Shown: positions 7,400-16,664, numbered from the stretch's first letter. The stretch: DNA of 34,664 nt from Candidatus Sulfurimonas ponti (GCA_014381585.1 JACNLH010000161.1:10305-44968); one strand, 5' to 3'. The notes: a model not told the origin generated them from the letters alone. Program-made: numbers and translations.

Positions 7400-9229
7400 A
7401 TGAAAGAATTCGGTCTAAATATATGGGCAAACAATAACTTTGCCGTCAAGAATGCTAAACTTGTTGTGAATCATAAAAGTGAGCCTGCACTGCTTGATAT
7501 CGTGGAGGACATTCGTTCTAGCGGAGTGCGTGGACCTATTTTACTTAGATTTCCACATCTTATTCAGCAACAGATTCAAAGTTTATATGCTAATTTCAGC
7601 AATGCCATTAGAGAAAATAAATACCAGGGTGAATTTCATGCAGTTTTTCCACTCAAGGTCAATCAATTTCCCAATGCTGTCGACGCTATCACAAAAGAAG
7701 GCGGGGTTCATGGTTATGGCCTTGAAGCGGGGAGTAAAGCTGAACTTATTCTGGCAATGGCAAAAACACCAAGCAATGCTCATATAACCGTCAATGGTTT
7801 TAAAGATAAAGAGATGATAACTTTAGGTTTTATTGCCGCACAAAGCGGACATAACATCACTCTGACCATTGAAGGTTTAAACGAGCTTGAGACAATTATA
7901 GAAGTCGCACAAGAATCCTCTTTAAAAACTCCAAATATCGGTATTAGAGTTCGGCTTCATAATGCTGGTAGTGGCACCTGGGCTAAAAGTGCTGGCATGG
8001 ACGCAAAATTCGGTCTCACTTCTACAGAAATCATTGAAGCTGTGCAACTTTTAAAAGATGCGCAGCTTCTTGACAAACTCAGTATGATTCATTTTCATAT
8101 AGGCTCCCAAATGGAGGATATCGCTCCAATTAAAAAAGCACTTCGTGAAGCTGGAAATATTTATGCAGAACTACGGCGTATGGGTGCTAAAGATTTAGAT
8201 AATATAAATATCGGCGGTGGTTTGGCAGTTGAGTATGACCAGCATTCAAGTTCTAAAATAAGAAATTATTCTATAGCCGAGTTTTCAAACTCCGTAGTGT
8301 TTGCCATCAGTGAAATCATGGATGCGAAAAATGTAAAACACCCGAATATTTTCACTGAATCAGGAAGATATGTTGTTGCGTCTCATGCAGTGCTGATCAC
8401 ACCTGTTTTAGAACTGTTTTCACAAGACTACAAAGAAAACTTATTAGGCTTAAAAGAAACAAACCCACCGCTTATAAATGAGCTGTCCTATCTAAATAAA
8501 AGACTAAACCTTTCAAATGCCACAGAGTACCTTCACGATGCACTTGATCATATTGAATCAATTTTCACTCTTTTTGACTTAGGATATATTGATTTGCAAG
8601 ATAGATCCAACGGTGAAATACTCGTACACAACATTATAAAAAAAGCTTTAGCTTTAAAGATTTCCACCCCGACTGATGAACTTGATCAACTCCAAATTAA
8701 AATTCAAGAACGTTACCTTATCAATGCTTCTATTTTTCAAAGTCTTCCTGATTACTGGGGTTTAAATCAACACTTTCCGGTGATGCCGCTTCACCATTTA
8801 GACACTCCTCCGCATCGTGCAGCTGCACTATGGGATATCACTTGTGACAGCGACGGTGAAATCGGTTTTGATCCGCATAAACCGCTTTACCTGCACGATA
8901 TAGACTTAGACAATGAAGATTACTATCTTGGTTTTTTCAATGTTGGAGCGTATCAAGAAACATTGGGAATGAATCACAATTTATTCACCAAGCCCAGTGA
9001 GTATACAATTCATATAAATAATGAAAGCTATAAAATCTCAAACAACAGCGAATCAATGTCTATTTTAGACATATTAAACTCTATCGGTTATTCTAAAGAT
9101 GAAGTTTTAAATAAGCTTGAAAGAGATTTGTTAAAAAGTGACTTTATTACAGAAAAAGAAAAAACAGATACACTTACGAAATTAAAATCATTTTTAGAAC
9201 AAAATGGTTACTTAAGAACTACAAACTAA
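7400..9229 (+). CDS. speA: Biosynthetic arginine decarboxylase
   Basis: A 609-residue PLP-dependent fold III decarboxylase of normal SpeA length. The PLP lysine is K86 in FHAVFPLKVNQFPNAV. IHFHIGSQMEDI and NIGGGLAVEYD are the barrel motifs that follow, and the C-terminal part has LWDITCDSDGEIG and GFFNVGAYQETLG around the second active-site segment. It converts arginine to agmatine, the first step of the agmatine route to putrescine and spermidine. It sits between the glutamate-synthase-like gene and cysE; the speA-cysE adjacency is shared with C. jejuni. The start is ATG 7400, with AGGATA upstream. Confidence 0.95.
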   Translation: MKEFGLNIWANNNFAVKNAKLVVNHKSEPALLDIVEDIRSSGVRGPILLRFPHLIQQQIQSLYANFSNAIRENKYQGEFHAVFPLKVNQFPNAVDAITKEGGVHGYGLEAGSKAELILAMAKTPSNAHITVNGFKDKEMITLGFIAAQSGHNITLTIEGLNELETIIEVAQESSLKTPNIGIRVRLHNAGSGTWAKSAGMDAKFGLTSTEIIEAVQLLKDAQLLDKLSMIHFHIGSQMEDIAPIKKALREAGNIYAELRRMGAKDLDNINIGGGLAVEYDQHSSSKIRNYSIAEFSNSVVFAISEIMDAKNVKHPNIFTESGRYVVASHAVLITPVLELFSQDYKENLLGLKETNPPLINELSYLNKRLNLSNATEYLHDALDHIESIFTLFDLGYIDLQDRSNGEILVHNIIKKALALKISTPTDELDQLQIKIQERYLINASIFQSLPDYWGLNQHFPVMPLHHLDTPPHRAAALWDITCDSDGEIGFDPHKPLYLHDIDLDNEDYYLGFFNVGAYQETLGMNHNLFTKPSEYTIHINNESYKISNNSESMSILDILNSIGYSKDEVLNKLERDLLKSDFITEKEKTDTLTKLKSFLEQNGYLRTTN

Positions 9230-9238
9230 AGGCACAAA

Positions 9239-9940
9239 GTGGGAATTTACAGTGACATCAGAGAAGACTTCGCAAATGCGTATAGGAATGACCCTGCCCT
9301 TAATTCAAAAGTAGATTTCTTATTCAACTACCCAGGTGTTTGGGCTATTGCATGGTACCGTGTAGCCAGCCGGCTACATAATTCTGGGTTTAAACGTTTT
9401 GCACGTATGATTATGGGACTCACCCAAATTTTCACAAACATAGATATTCATCCAGCAGCAAGAATCGGTCAAAGAGTTTTTATAGATCATGGCACCGGTG
9501 TGGTTATCGGCGAGACAGCTATTATCGAAGAAGATGTTGTGATTTATCAGGGTGTGACACTTGGCGGTGTTTCACTAGAACATGGAAAACGTCACCCCAC
9601 TATCAGAAAAGGTGCCGTACTTGGTGCCGGTGCCAAAATTCTTGGAAATATAGTTATCGGTGAATATGCAAAAATCGGTGCAAACTCTGTTGTTGTCAAA
9701 GAGGTTCCGGATTGTTCCACTGCGATTGGAATTCCTGCACATGTTATAGAAAAAGGAAGATGTACAGATCCGTTTATGCACAATATGCTTCCGGATATCA
9801 ACAAAGAGATGTTTGAGTATTTACTTAAACGTGTTGCCATTTTAGAACATGTTTTAGTAGAAGATAACAAGTCTGTTCTTGAAGAAGACTTAGAACTTGA
9901 AAACATCTACGAATCTTTCATTAAAGCGATGAAAAACTAA
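9239..9940 (+). CDS. cysE: Serine O-acetyltransferase
   Basis: A 233-residue protein. An N-terminal helical region (DIREDFANAYRNDPA) is followed by a left-handed beta-helix with the CysE signature IHPAARIGQRVFIDHGTGVVIGETAIIEEDVVIYQGVTLGG. The catalytic His and Asp of FIDHGTG are present. It makes O-acetylserine from serine and acetyl-CoA for cysteine synthesis. The C-terminal tail of about 55 residues (LPDINKEMFEY...SFIKAMKN) is longer than in minimal CysE. The start is GTG 9239, with AAAGGC upstream. It is the last gene of the operon; no clear hairpin terminator follows. Confidence 0.94.
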   Translation: MGIYSDIREDFANAYRNDPALNSKVDFLFNYPGVWAIAWYRVASRLHNSGFKRFARMIMGLTQIFTNIDIHPAARIGQRVFIDHGTGVVIGETAIIEEDVVIYQGVTLGGVSLEHGKRHPTIRKGAVLGAGAKILGNIVIGEYAKIGANSVVVKEVPDCSTAIGIPAHVIEKGRCTDPFMHNMLPDINKEMFEYLLKRVAILEHVLVEDNKSVLEEDLELENIYESFIKAMKN

Positions 9941-9972
9941 GTCTTCCTCTTTTGTCTTTCTCATTCTTCGGA

Positions 9973-9978
9973 TATAAT
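9973..9978 (+). promoter_or_regulatory. Putative -10 box for the PAS/chemoreceptor operon
   Basis: TATAAT within GATATAATAAA, 25 bases before the ATG at 10004. AGGA at 9992-9995 is the likely ribosome-binding site. It separates the taxis genes transcriptionally from cysE. Confidence 0.5.
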
Positions 9979-10003
9979 AAATAAACTATTATAGGAATGA
10001 TGA

Positions 10004-10537
10004 ATGAAGCGACTTGATAAAAAAGATGCCCCTGTAAATATTACACAAACTGAAAAATTTATGAGTGAGAATGACTTTATTGTATCTAAGACTGATACAA
10101 AAGGTTATATAACATACTGCAATCAAATTTTCATAGATATGTCAGGCTATACAAAAGAAGAACTCATCGGTGCGAATCACAACCTCATAAGACATCCGGA
10201 TATGCCGGCAGTTGCTTTTAACTTAGCATGGGATTTGATTAAAAAAGGGCAAGAGTTTTTTGGATTTGTAAAAAACCTTAAAAAAGACGGTGGATATTAC
10301 TGGGTCTTTGCCTATATAACTGCTGATTATGATTCAAAAGGCACTGTCATTGGCTATTCATCTTTTAGACGTAAACCTTCACGTGTTGCAGTGGAGACTA
10401 TCGCTCCAGTTTATAAACTTTTATTAGATGCTGAAAAAAAAGGCGGGATGGAAGCTTCAGGTGAATTACTCGAAAATTTTCTAGCAGAAAACAAAACTTC
10501 ATACAATAACCTTGTTATTAATTTACAAAAAAGCTAA
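10004..10537 (+). CDS. PAS domain signal protein (Aer/CetB-like)
   Basis: A 177-residue cytoplasmic protein that is essentially one PAS domain of the Aer type. It has FIVSKTDTKGYITYCNQIF, MSGYTKEELIGANHNLIRHPDMP and FFGFVKNLKKDGGYYWVFAYI, which include the conserved N/H and W positions of FAD-binding Aer PAS domains. A short helical C-terminal tail follows. It probably senses redox or energy state through bound FAD. It ends 11 bases before a chemoreceptor that lacks its own sensor domain, a split arrangement known from the CetB/CetA energy-taxis system of C. jejuni. FAD binding is inferred from family resemblance only. Confidence 0.85.
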   Translation: MKRLDKKDAPVNITQTEKFMSENDFIVSKTDTKGYITYCNQIFIDMSGYTKEELIGANHNLIRHPDMPAVAFNLAWDLIKKGQEFFGFVKNLKKDGGYYWVFAYITADYDSKGTVIGYSSFRRKPSRVAVETIAPVYKLLLDAEKKGGMEASGELLENFLAENKTSYNNLVINLQKS

Positions 10538-10548
10538 AGGAAAAATAA

Positions 10549-12003
10549 ATGAATAAGTTTAAAAACTATAAAACACTGGCTTTTTTAACACTTAATATAA
10601 TTCTCGCTCTTTTTTTATTTTTGGAGCATAATGAAACTATTCTTTCACTTATCTTCATAATTATGAGTTTTTTATTTGTTTTCATCCCTTCTGATGATTT
10701 AAACAGCAACTCTCATGACACTAAGGTATTTCAAAATATTTTAGATCTTACACATGAAGTCTCACGTGGACAATTAACAAATCGTATCCATTATGATGAC
10801 ACTTCCTCGCAGGCTGGAGTTTTAGCAGAATCTATCAACGACATGCTTGATCAAGTGGAAGTCATTCTTAGAGAATCTAGAAACAGTATAGAAGCAGTCA
10901 CTCATGGAGATATGACAAGAACCATGTTTTCTTCAGGGCTTCATGGAGAGTTTAAACTAACAGCAGATGCTGTGGCAAAAACTATTGAAGCGATGAAAGA
11001 GAATGCTAAATTTCAACTCTCAGGTATATTTGCAAAAGAACTCTCTATGAGTAATGGCGGAGTCAAAGGTAACTTGGATCTCATTATGAACACTATAATT
11101 AATATTGGCCATGATATTAAAAATGTATCTATTTCTACAAAACATACAGCAAACCTTTCCGCACAAACGAATGTATCCGTCGGTGAAACAAGCCAAGAGC
11201 TTAGTCAGCTGTATCAACTCATAACCAACACCTCAGATGCCGTCACATCACTTAATTCTAATGTGAATGATATCAGTTCTGTTGTTGAACTTATTAAAGA
11301 TATTGCAGATCAAACAAACCTTCTTGCTCTGAATGCTGCCATAGAAGCTGCGCGTGCAGGTGAACATGGCCGTGGATTTGCAGTTGTCGCGGATGAAGTG
11401 AGAAAGCTTGCTGAGAGAACTCAAAAAGCGACTTCAGAAATATCTATAACTATCCAAACACTCCAACAAGAATCAACCAGCATTGCTGAAAACTCTGATC
11501 AAATGAACCATATTGCCATCGCTTCAAATAAGACAATGGATGATTTTTTAAACACTATCAATGAATTCAATCAACAACTCGAAACAAACGCAATCAGTGC
11601 AAACAAGAACTCCATTGACCTTATGATGACTATATACAAGATTCAACATATTATCTTTAAGTCTGAAGCTTACTCATCTGTGACAAATGGGAACTTAAAA
11701 GAAGATATGGCCTCTATAAACCATCATAACTGTAAATTTGGTCATTGGTATGACAACATTGCTCCTGAACTTTTTGGCGATAACAAAACATTTGCCAAGA
11801 TGTCTCAATCACATGAAGCATTTCATAAAGCAATTTCTCAAAATATATCCTTTGTGCTCGAAGGAAGTGATTCTTTACAAAAAAATAAAGACACCATCAT
11901 TAAAAATTTTGCTGTATCAGAAAAAACGAGCCAAGAACTTTTTGCACTTATGAATCAACTGGTTCAGGAAACTGCGGGTGATGTTGATTTAGAAAAAATT
12001 TAA
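10549..12003 (+). CDS. Methyl-accepting chemotaxis protein with C-terminal CZB domain (CetA-like)
   Basis: A 484-residue chemoreceptor. Two hydrophobic helices (about 8-24 and 29-46) are joined by only a few residues, so there is essentially no periplasmic sensor. A HAMP-like region (about 55-150) follows, then the signalling hairpin [41 protein letters not shown] at about 250-290. The C-terminus is a CZB zinc-binding domain, with His near 366 ([10 protein letters not shown]), [10 protein letters not shown] (Cys near 395) and HEAFHKAI near 420. It should drive CheA/CheW and take input from the adjacent PAS protein. Zn2+ through CZB is known in other systems to respond to pH, oxidants or metal; that role here is inferred. 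Confidence 0.92.
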   Translation: MNKFKNYKTLAFLTLNIILALFLFLEHNETILSLIFIIMSFLFVFIPSDDLNSNSHDTKVFQNILDLTHEVSRGQLTNRIHYDDTSSQAGVLAESINDMLDQVEVILRESRNSIEAVTHGDMTRTMFSSGLHGEFKLTADAVAKTIEAMKENAKFQLSGIFAKELSMSNGGVKGNLDLIMNTIINIGHDIKNVSISTKHTANLSAQTNVSVGETSQELSQLYQLITNTSDAVTSLNSNVNDISSVVELIKDIADQTNLLALNAAIEAARAGEHGRGFAVVADEVRKLAERTQKATSEISITIQTLQQESTSIAENSDQMNHIAIASNKTMDDFLNTINEFNQQLETNAISANKNSIDLMMTIYKIQHIIFKSEAYSSVTNGNLKEDMASINHHNCKFGHWYDNIAPELFGDNKTFAKMSQSHEAFHKAISQNISFVLEGSDSLQKNKDTIIKNFAVSEKTSQELFALMNQLVQETAGDVDLEKI

Positions 12004-12033
12004 ATTTAAAAAAATTAAACTTCTAAACTTGTA

Positions 12034-12055
12034 TATACTATTTTTTTAGTATAAT
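12034..12055 (+). promoter_or_regulatory. Dyad promoter motif upstream of the aminotransferase gene
   Basis: A perfect inverted repeat TATACTA-N6-TAGTATA spans 12034-12053, and its right arm runs into a TATAAT -10 box at 12050-12055. The -10 is 27 bases before the ATG at 12083, which has GGAGAAGG as Shine-Dalgarno. A motif identical at 20 of 22 positions occurs at 29173-29194. The dyad may be an operator overlapping the promoter, or two back-to-back -10-like sequences. Confidence 0.5.
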
Positions 12056-12082
12056 TTCATATATTTTTTAGGAGAAGGTTTA

Positions 12083-13249
12083 ATGTTAACTAAACGCGTC
12101 AATACACTTTCGGAATCAATCACGATTGCTATCACAACACTTGCTCAAGAGTTAAAAGCTCAAGGTAAAGATATTCTTAGTTTTTCAGCTGGTGAACCAG
12201 ACTTCGGAACACCTCAAGTTATCAAAGATGCAGCGATTAAAGCTATCAATGATGAATGCACAAAATACACTGCTGTTGATGGAGTTTTACCTCTTAGAGA
12301 AGCTATAGCCAATAAACTTAAGAGAGATAATGGATTAACCTACGCTCCTAATCAAATCATCGCAAATAATGGAGCAAAACACTCCCTATTTAATCTTTTT
12401 GCTGCAACTATAGAAAATGGTGCTGAAGTGATCATTCCTTCACCGTATTGGGTCACCTACCCTGAACTGGTTCAATACTGTGGCGGTAAAGTTGTAGAGA
12501 TTGAAACGCATGACACTGATGGTTTTAAAATCACTCCTGAGCAATTAAAAAATGCTATCACAGATAAAACAAGAATGTTGGTTTTAACATCTCCATCAAA
12601 CCCGACCGGTTCAATATATACAAAAGAAGAACTTATAGCTATCGGTGAAGTGCTAGAAGGTACAGATATCATCGTTGCCAGTGATGAGATGTATGAGAAA
12701 CTGACGTATGATGGCACTTTCACTTCATGCGCAGCAGTGAGTGAAGATATGTACAAACGCACTGTGACTATTAACGGGCTTAGTAAATCAGTTGCGATGA
12801 CTGGTTGGAGATTCGGTTATATGGCTGCAGCAGACACTGAGCTTATTAAAGCTACGAAAAAGCTTCAATCTCAAAGCACGTCAAACATCAACTCTATCAC
12901 TCAGATGGCTGCTATTGCCGGTCTTGATGGCAGTGCTGATGCAGATATAGAGATGATGAGAAAAGCCTTTATTGAGCGTCGCGATGAAGCTGTGAAACTT
13001 ATCAACGATATAGATGGACTCAGTGTTTTAAAACCAGATGGTGCATTTTACTTATTTGTAAATATAAAAGAGGTTTCAAAAGACTCTCTTACATTTGCTA
13101 AAGATTTATTAGATAAAAAACTTGTAGCTGTTGTTCCAGGTGTTGCTTTTGGAAGTGAGGGTTACTTCAGATTAAGTTTTGCGACTGATATAAACACTAT
13201 CCGTGAGGGTATAGCTAGGATTGCAGAGTTTGTTAAAGAGATAAAGTAG
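12083..13249 (+). CDS. aspC: Aspartate aminotransferase (class I/II, PLP-dependent)
   Basis: A 388-residue fold-type I aminotransferase of subgroup Ib. Visible are SFSAGEPDFGTP at the N-terminus, NGAKHSLFNLFAA, TSPSNPTGSIYTKEEL, SDEMYEKLTYDG, the PLP lysine K235 in TINGLSKSVAMTGWRFGYM, and the C-terminal substrate Arg in GYFRLSFAT. It interconverts aspartate/2-oxoglutarate and oxaloacetate/glutamate; some relatives also act on prephenate. In C. jejuni the equivalent gene (aspB) likewise follows cysE, here separated by the PAS/MCP pair. It has its own promoter and ends inside a hairpin shared with the convergent gene. Confidence 0.92.
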   Translation: MLTKRVNTLSESITIAITTLAQELKAQGKDILSFSAGEPDFGTPQVIKDAAIKAINDECTKYTAVDGVLPLREAIANKLKRDNGLTYAPNQIIANNGAKHSLFNLFAATIENGAEVIIPSPYWVTYPELVQYCGGKVVEIETHDTDGFKITPEQLKNAITDKTRMLVLTSPSNPTGSIYTKEELIAIGEVLEGTDIIVASDEMYEKLTYDGTFTSCAAVSEDMYKRTVTINGLSKSVAMTGWRFGYMAAADTELIKATKKLQSQSTSNINSITQMAAIAGLDGSADADIEMMRKAFIERRDEAVKLINDIDGLSVLKPDGAFYLFVNIKEVSKDSLTFAKDLLDKKLVAVVPGVAFGSEGYFRLSFATDINTIREGIARIAEFVKEIK

Positions 13250-13267
13250 GTTTTAAAAACCTACTTT
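13243..13267. terminator. Bidirectional hairpin between convergent genes
   Basis: A perfect 12-bp inverted repeat (AAAGTAGGTTTT, one-base centre, AAAACCTACTTT). It contains both the aspC stop TAG (13247-13249) and the stop of the opposing 67-residue gene (13261-13263, minus strand). The stem ends in T's on both strands, so it could terminate transcription from either side, though the U-tract is short. Confidence 0.6.
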
Positions 13268-13464
13268 AAAGCTTGTAATGCTTCAATAACTGCATCAAGG
13301 TTGTCCATCGGAAGATGCACTTTCCACTCAGGCTCTTCTGCATTTCCCACCAATGAAATTCCTACACTTGCAACCGTGGCACTGCCTTTTCCATACGGCT
13401 CTTCTACTTTAGTCACTGATATAACACCTTTTTTTGTTCCGCTTAATGGGATTACTGCACTCAT
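13261..13464 (-). CDS. Small hypothetical protein (67 aa)
   Basis: A 67-residue soluble protein with alternating hydrophobic residues (VISVTKVEEPYGKGSATVASVGISLVG, then WKVHLPMDNLDAVIEALQALK). This suggests a small beta-sheet followed by a helix. AAGGAA lies just before the ATG at 13464. It begins 25 bases after lpxD and is probably the last gene of the ilv-lpxD transcript. I do not recognise a named family. The clear RBS and in-operon position support a real gene. Confidence 0.68.
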   Translation of the reverse strand: MSAVIPLSGTKKGVISVTKVEEPYGKGSATVASVGISLVGNAEEPEWKVHLPMDNLDAVIEALQALK

Positions 13465-13489
13465 GTAAATTCCTTTTTATTATATAAAA

Positions 13490-14440
13490 TTATTTAAGTA
13501 GTCTAGCTAATCTACCCTGAAGCTTTAACCATGATTTGTGATCCATAAATGGAAATCCAGCAAAAGTTAAGCCTGTTTCTTTGACTGATTTTGTCACACC
13601 CGTTCTTGCAGCAAAAGTGTTGAATGGAGCTATTTCTATATGTCCGGATGCACCTGATTGTGCACCGAAAACAGTGTTTCTTCCCATTTTAGTGGAACCT
13701 GCAAAACCACTTTGAGACACCAATACAGAGTATTCACCAATTTCACAGTTATGCCCCACTTGCACAAGGTTGTCTATACGCACACCTTTTTTGATAAGTG
13801 TGCTTCCAAAAACTGCTCTATCTAAGGTTGTATTTGCTCCGACATCCACATCATCTTCAAGAACAACATTTCCATTTTGATAAATCTTTTTATGTTCGCC
13901 TAGTTTATTTGTAGCAAAACCAAAACCGTCACTTCCAACAACTGCACCGGCATGAAGCACACAGTTATTTCCAACAATACAGTCTCTATAGACCGTCACA
14001 TTGGGATAAATTATTGTATTGTCGCCTATAACAGAGTTCGCACCAATATAAACATGGGCCATAATCATACAATTTTCACCAACAATGGCACCGTTTGCAA
14101 TCTCTGCTTTTGGTGAAACAGTGGTGTTAGCACCTATTTTTGATGAAGGAAGGGTCTTGTCTTCTATTGGAGGGGCAAAATATTTTGAGACTTCAGCCAT
14201 CTCCCAATAAGGGTTTTCCACCACTAAAGCCACGCAAGCCTCCGGAACAAACTCCATTGTCTTAGCATCAACGATAATAGCGCCAGCATTTGAGAGAGAC
14301 ACATCTTTTACATACTTGGAGTTTGCGACAAAGGAAAGTTCAGAAGCTCCCGCATCCTTTAAAGTGTTCATAGATTCTATCTCTATATCAACACCATCAA
14401 ATTTTGCACCGATTATATTTGCTATTTCTGAGAGTTTCAT
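13490..14440 (-). CDS. lpxD: UDP-3-O-acylglucosamine N-acyltransferase
   Basis: A 316-residue protein starting at ATG 14440, where GGGAGGGG provides a strong ribosome-binding site; the frame is open for 11 more codons upstream but those overlap no signal. The N-terminal uridine-binding domain (MKLSEIANIIGAKF...) is followed by a hexapeptide left-handed beta-helix (IGANTTVSPKAEIANGAIVGENC...). The catalytic His lies in NLVQVGHNCEIGEYSVL, and GHIEIAPFNTFAARTGVTKS follows. It adds a 3-hydroxyacyl chain to the 2-amino group during lipid A synthesis. It follows ilvH by 10 bases, as in C. jejuni. Confidence 0.94.
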   Translation of the reverse strand: MKLSEIANIIGAKFDGVDIEIESMNTLKDAGASELSFVANSKYVKDVSLSNAGAIIVDAKTMEFVPEACVALVVENPYWEMAEVSKYFAPPIEDKTLPSSKIGANTTVSPKAEIANGAIVGENCMIMAHVYIGANSVIGDNTIIYPNVTVYRDCIVGNNCVLHAGAVVGSDGFGFATNKLGEHKKIYQNGNVVLEDDVDVGANTTLDRAVFGSTLIKKGVRIDNLVQVGHNCEIGEYSVLVSQSGFAGSTKMGRNTVFGAQSGASGHIEIAPFNTFAARTGVTKSVKETGLTFAGFPFMDHKSWLKLQGRLARLLK

Positions 14441-14450
14441 ACCCCTCCCT

Positions 14451-14927
14451 TTATCTTTCCAGGGCCACTGCACCGCTTCTTACAATCTCTTTAGGGTTGT
14501 ATCTTTTGATTGCGCCTAAAAAGTGATCCACTCTTCTTGGTTCATCTGTGACCATAGCTATAACCACGTTTTCACCGACATTCACTATTTTTCCGTTGTA
14601 AGCTTCACATAAAGTGTTGATATCACTTAAGTTTTCAGTGATTGGAAACTTCACCATCGCCATCTCTTTTTCCACTAAGTCAGCGTGTTCGTACACTCTA
14701 AGCACCGGGATAAGCTTATGCAGCTGTTTGGTGATCTGCTCAATCACACGAACCGAACCGGATGTGACTATCGTGAGTCTTGAATACTTAGAATCCGGGA
14801 TAGGAGCAACAGTTAAAGATGTGATGTTATATCCACGGCCGGAGAAAAGATTTGTGATACGGGACAAAACACTTGCTTCATTCACCACGATAACTGAAAT
14901 TACTCTTCTTTCACTATTTTCAGTCAT
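14451..14927 (-). CDS. ilvH: Acetolactate synthase small (regulatory) subunit
   Basis: A 158-residue protein. It has an N-terminal ACT domain (RVISVIVVNEASVLSRITNLFSGRGYNITSLTVAPI) and the C-terminal ALS_ss domain (MVKFPITENLSDINTLCEAYNGKIVNVGENVVIAM). It binds the large subunit, stimulates it and confers valine feedback inhibition. Its ATG overlaps the TAA stop of ilvI (TAATG), so synthesis of the two subunits is probably coupled. Its length is normal for the family. Confidence 0.96.
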   Translation of the reverse strand: MTENSERRVISVIVVNEASVLSRITNLFSGRGYNITSLTVAPIPDSKYSRLTIVTSGSVRVIEQITKQLHKLIPVLRVYEHADLVEKEMAMVKFPITENLSDINTLCEAYNGKIVNVGENVVIAMVTDEPRRVDHFLGAIKRYNPKEIVRSGAVALER

Positions 14928-16624
14928 TATTTTGTCTCCTTTTTCTCTAATAACATCATGTTAAACAGACTTCCGCCTGATGGCACCATCGGCATAACAT
15001 TTTCAAATCGCTCAACGATTACTTCTATAAAAGCAACAACATTTTTTGCAACTGCATCTTTAAGTGCTGCGTCAAATTCTTCTTTTGTAGTAACTCTATA
15101 CCCTATCCCGCCAAAAGCTTCTGATAGTTTTACAAAGTCCGGCTGCACTGACAAGTCTGTCTCACTGTGACGTTTGTCATAAAAAAGAGTTTGCCACTGA
15201 CGGACCATACCAAGAAAGTTATTATTTAAAATAATATTTATAACCGGTATTTTTTTCTCAACTGCTGTCATTAATTCTTGACAGTTCATCAAAATAGAAC
15301 CATCTCCTGTGAAGTTGATGCTTGTCTTTTCCGGAGAAGCTGCTTTAACACCGATAGCTGCCGGAAAACCAAAGCCCATAGTTCCAAGACCACCGGAGGT
15401 TATCCATTGATTTGGACGAGAAAATGGATAAAATTGCGCCGCCCACATCTGGTGCTGTCCAACATCTGTAGAGATGTTTGCACTATCTCCTAATAATTCG
15501 CCAACTCTTTGAACAACCCACTGAGGTTTAATTCTCTGGGAATCTTCATGGAACGTTAAAGGGTGAAGCTGGGCAAACTCATTGATAGTTTCTCTCCAAG
15601 ATTCATACTTTTCACTTTTGACCTTAGACACCTGTTCTAACATATCTTTTACAACATTTTTAACATCACCGACTATAGGATAATCCACACTTACAAGCTT
15701 TGAAATAGAAGCTGGATCAATGTCCACATGAATCACATCAGCATTTTTAGCAAACTCAGAGAGTTTACCTGTCACACGGTCATCAAATCTTACACCAAGA
15801 CCTATAACTAAATCTGTTTCACTCATCGCCATGTTTGATGAATAGGAACCATGCATACCAAGCATACCGACAAGTAAAGGATCATCGTACGATAAAACAC
15901 CGCGGGCCATCAATGTCTCAACGGCTGGAATACCGGTTTTTTGAACTAAGTCCCTTACTTCATATCCTGCATTTGCATTGATAATACCGCCACCAAGATA
16001 AAAAAGAGGACGCTTTGCTTTTGCTATTGCATCCATTGCTTTTTTGATTTGACGAGGATTTCCTTTAACATTCGGCTTGTATGTTTCTAATTCAAGTTCA
16101 ATATCATAGTTGAATTCTTCAATCTGTGCTGTGACATCTTTTGGAATATCCACATGAACAGGTCCGGGACGACCCGAACGCGCTATATAAAATGCTTCTT
16201 TTAAAACACGGGGCAGATCTTTTGCATCTGTTACAAGATAATTGTGTTTTGTACAAGGACGGGAGATACCGATAGCATCAATTTCTTGAAAACCATCTGT
16301 ACCGATTAAACTCATTGGAACTTGACCAGAGATAACAACCATAGGAACAGAGTCCATATATGCATCCGCTAAACCAGTCACTGCATTTGTAAAACCGGGA
16401 CCGGATGTAATCAAAGCCACACCAACCTTACCGCTCGCTTTTGCATAACCTTCAGCTGCATGCACTGAAGCTTGTTCGTGACGATTTAAAATATGTTGAA
16501 ATCCATTTTGCTTGTATATTTCATCATAGACATTCATAATCGCTCCACCAGGGTAACCAAACACTGTGTTCACCCCTTCTGCGATCAAAGCTTCAATGAC
16601 CATTTGCGCGCCACTTATTTGCAT
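14927..16624 (-). CDS. ilvI: Acetolactate synthase large (catalytic) subunit
   Basis: A 565-residue ThDP- and FAD-dependent enzyme. Visible are the ThDP-activating Glu at residue 50 (HILNRHEQASVHAAEGYAKASG), the FAD/central domain (GVRFDDRVTGKL), and the ThDP/Mg motif FTGDGSILMNCQELMTAVEKKIPVINIILNN. It condenses two pyruvates, or pyruvate and 2-oxobutyrate, in valine, leucine and isoleucine synthesis. AGGAGA precedes the ATG at 16624. A promoter with a potential operator lies upstream, so ilvIH-lpxD can be transcribed apart from ilvA. The symbol ilvB would serve equally well. Confidence 0.96.
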   Translation of the reverse strand: MQISGAQMVIEALIAEGVNTVFGYPGGAIMNVYDEIYKQNGFQHILNRHEQASVHAAEGYAKASGKVGVALITSGPGFTNAVTGLADAYMDSVPMVVISGQVPMSLIGTDGFQEIDAIGISRPCTKHNYLVTDAKDLPRVLKEAFYIARSGRPGPVHVDIPKDVTAQIEEFNYDIELELETYKPNVKGNPRQIKKAMDAIAKAKRPLFYLGGGIINANAGYEVRDLVQKTGIPAVETLMARGVLSYDDPLLVGMLGMHGSYSSNMAMSETDLVIGLGVRFDDRVTGKLSEFAKNADVIHVDIDPASISKLVSVDYPIVGDVKNVVKDMLEQVSKVKSEKYESWRETINEFAQLHPLTFHEDSQRIKPQWVVQRVGELLGDSANISTDVGQHQMWAAQFYPFSRPNQWITSGGLGTMGFGFPAAIGVKAASPEKTSINFTGDGSILMNCQELMTAVEKKIPVINIILNNNFLGMVRQWQTLFYDKRHSETDLSVQPDFVKLSEAFGGIGYRVTTKEEFDAALKDAVAKNVVAFIEVIVERFENVMPMVPSGGSLFNMMLLEKKETK

Positions 16625-16664
16625 GAAAAGTCTCCTATTAAAATTATTATTTAAAAATTTGTTG

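Noticed and set aside
7479-7787. 102-residue plus-strand frame within speA
   Set aside because: It lies wholly inside speA in another frame, has no family resemblance, and the speA product is intact.
12001-12030. AAATTTAAATTT-like palindrome after the chemoreceptor gene as a terminator
   Set aside because: It is a pure A/T low-complexity stretch with no G/C stem; it cannot be told from background.
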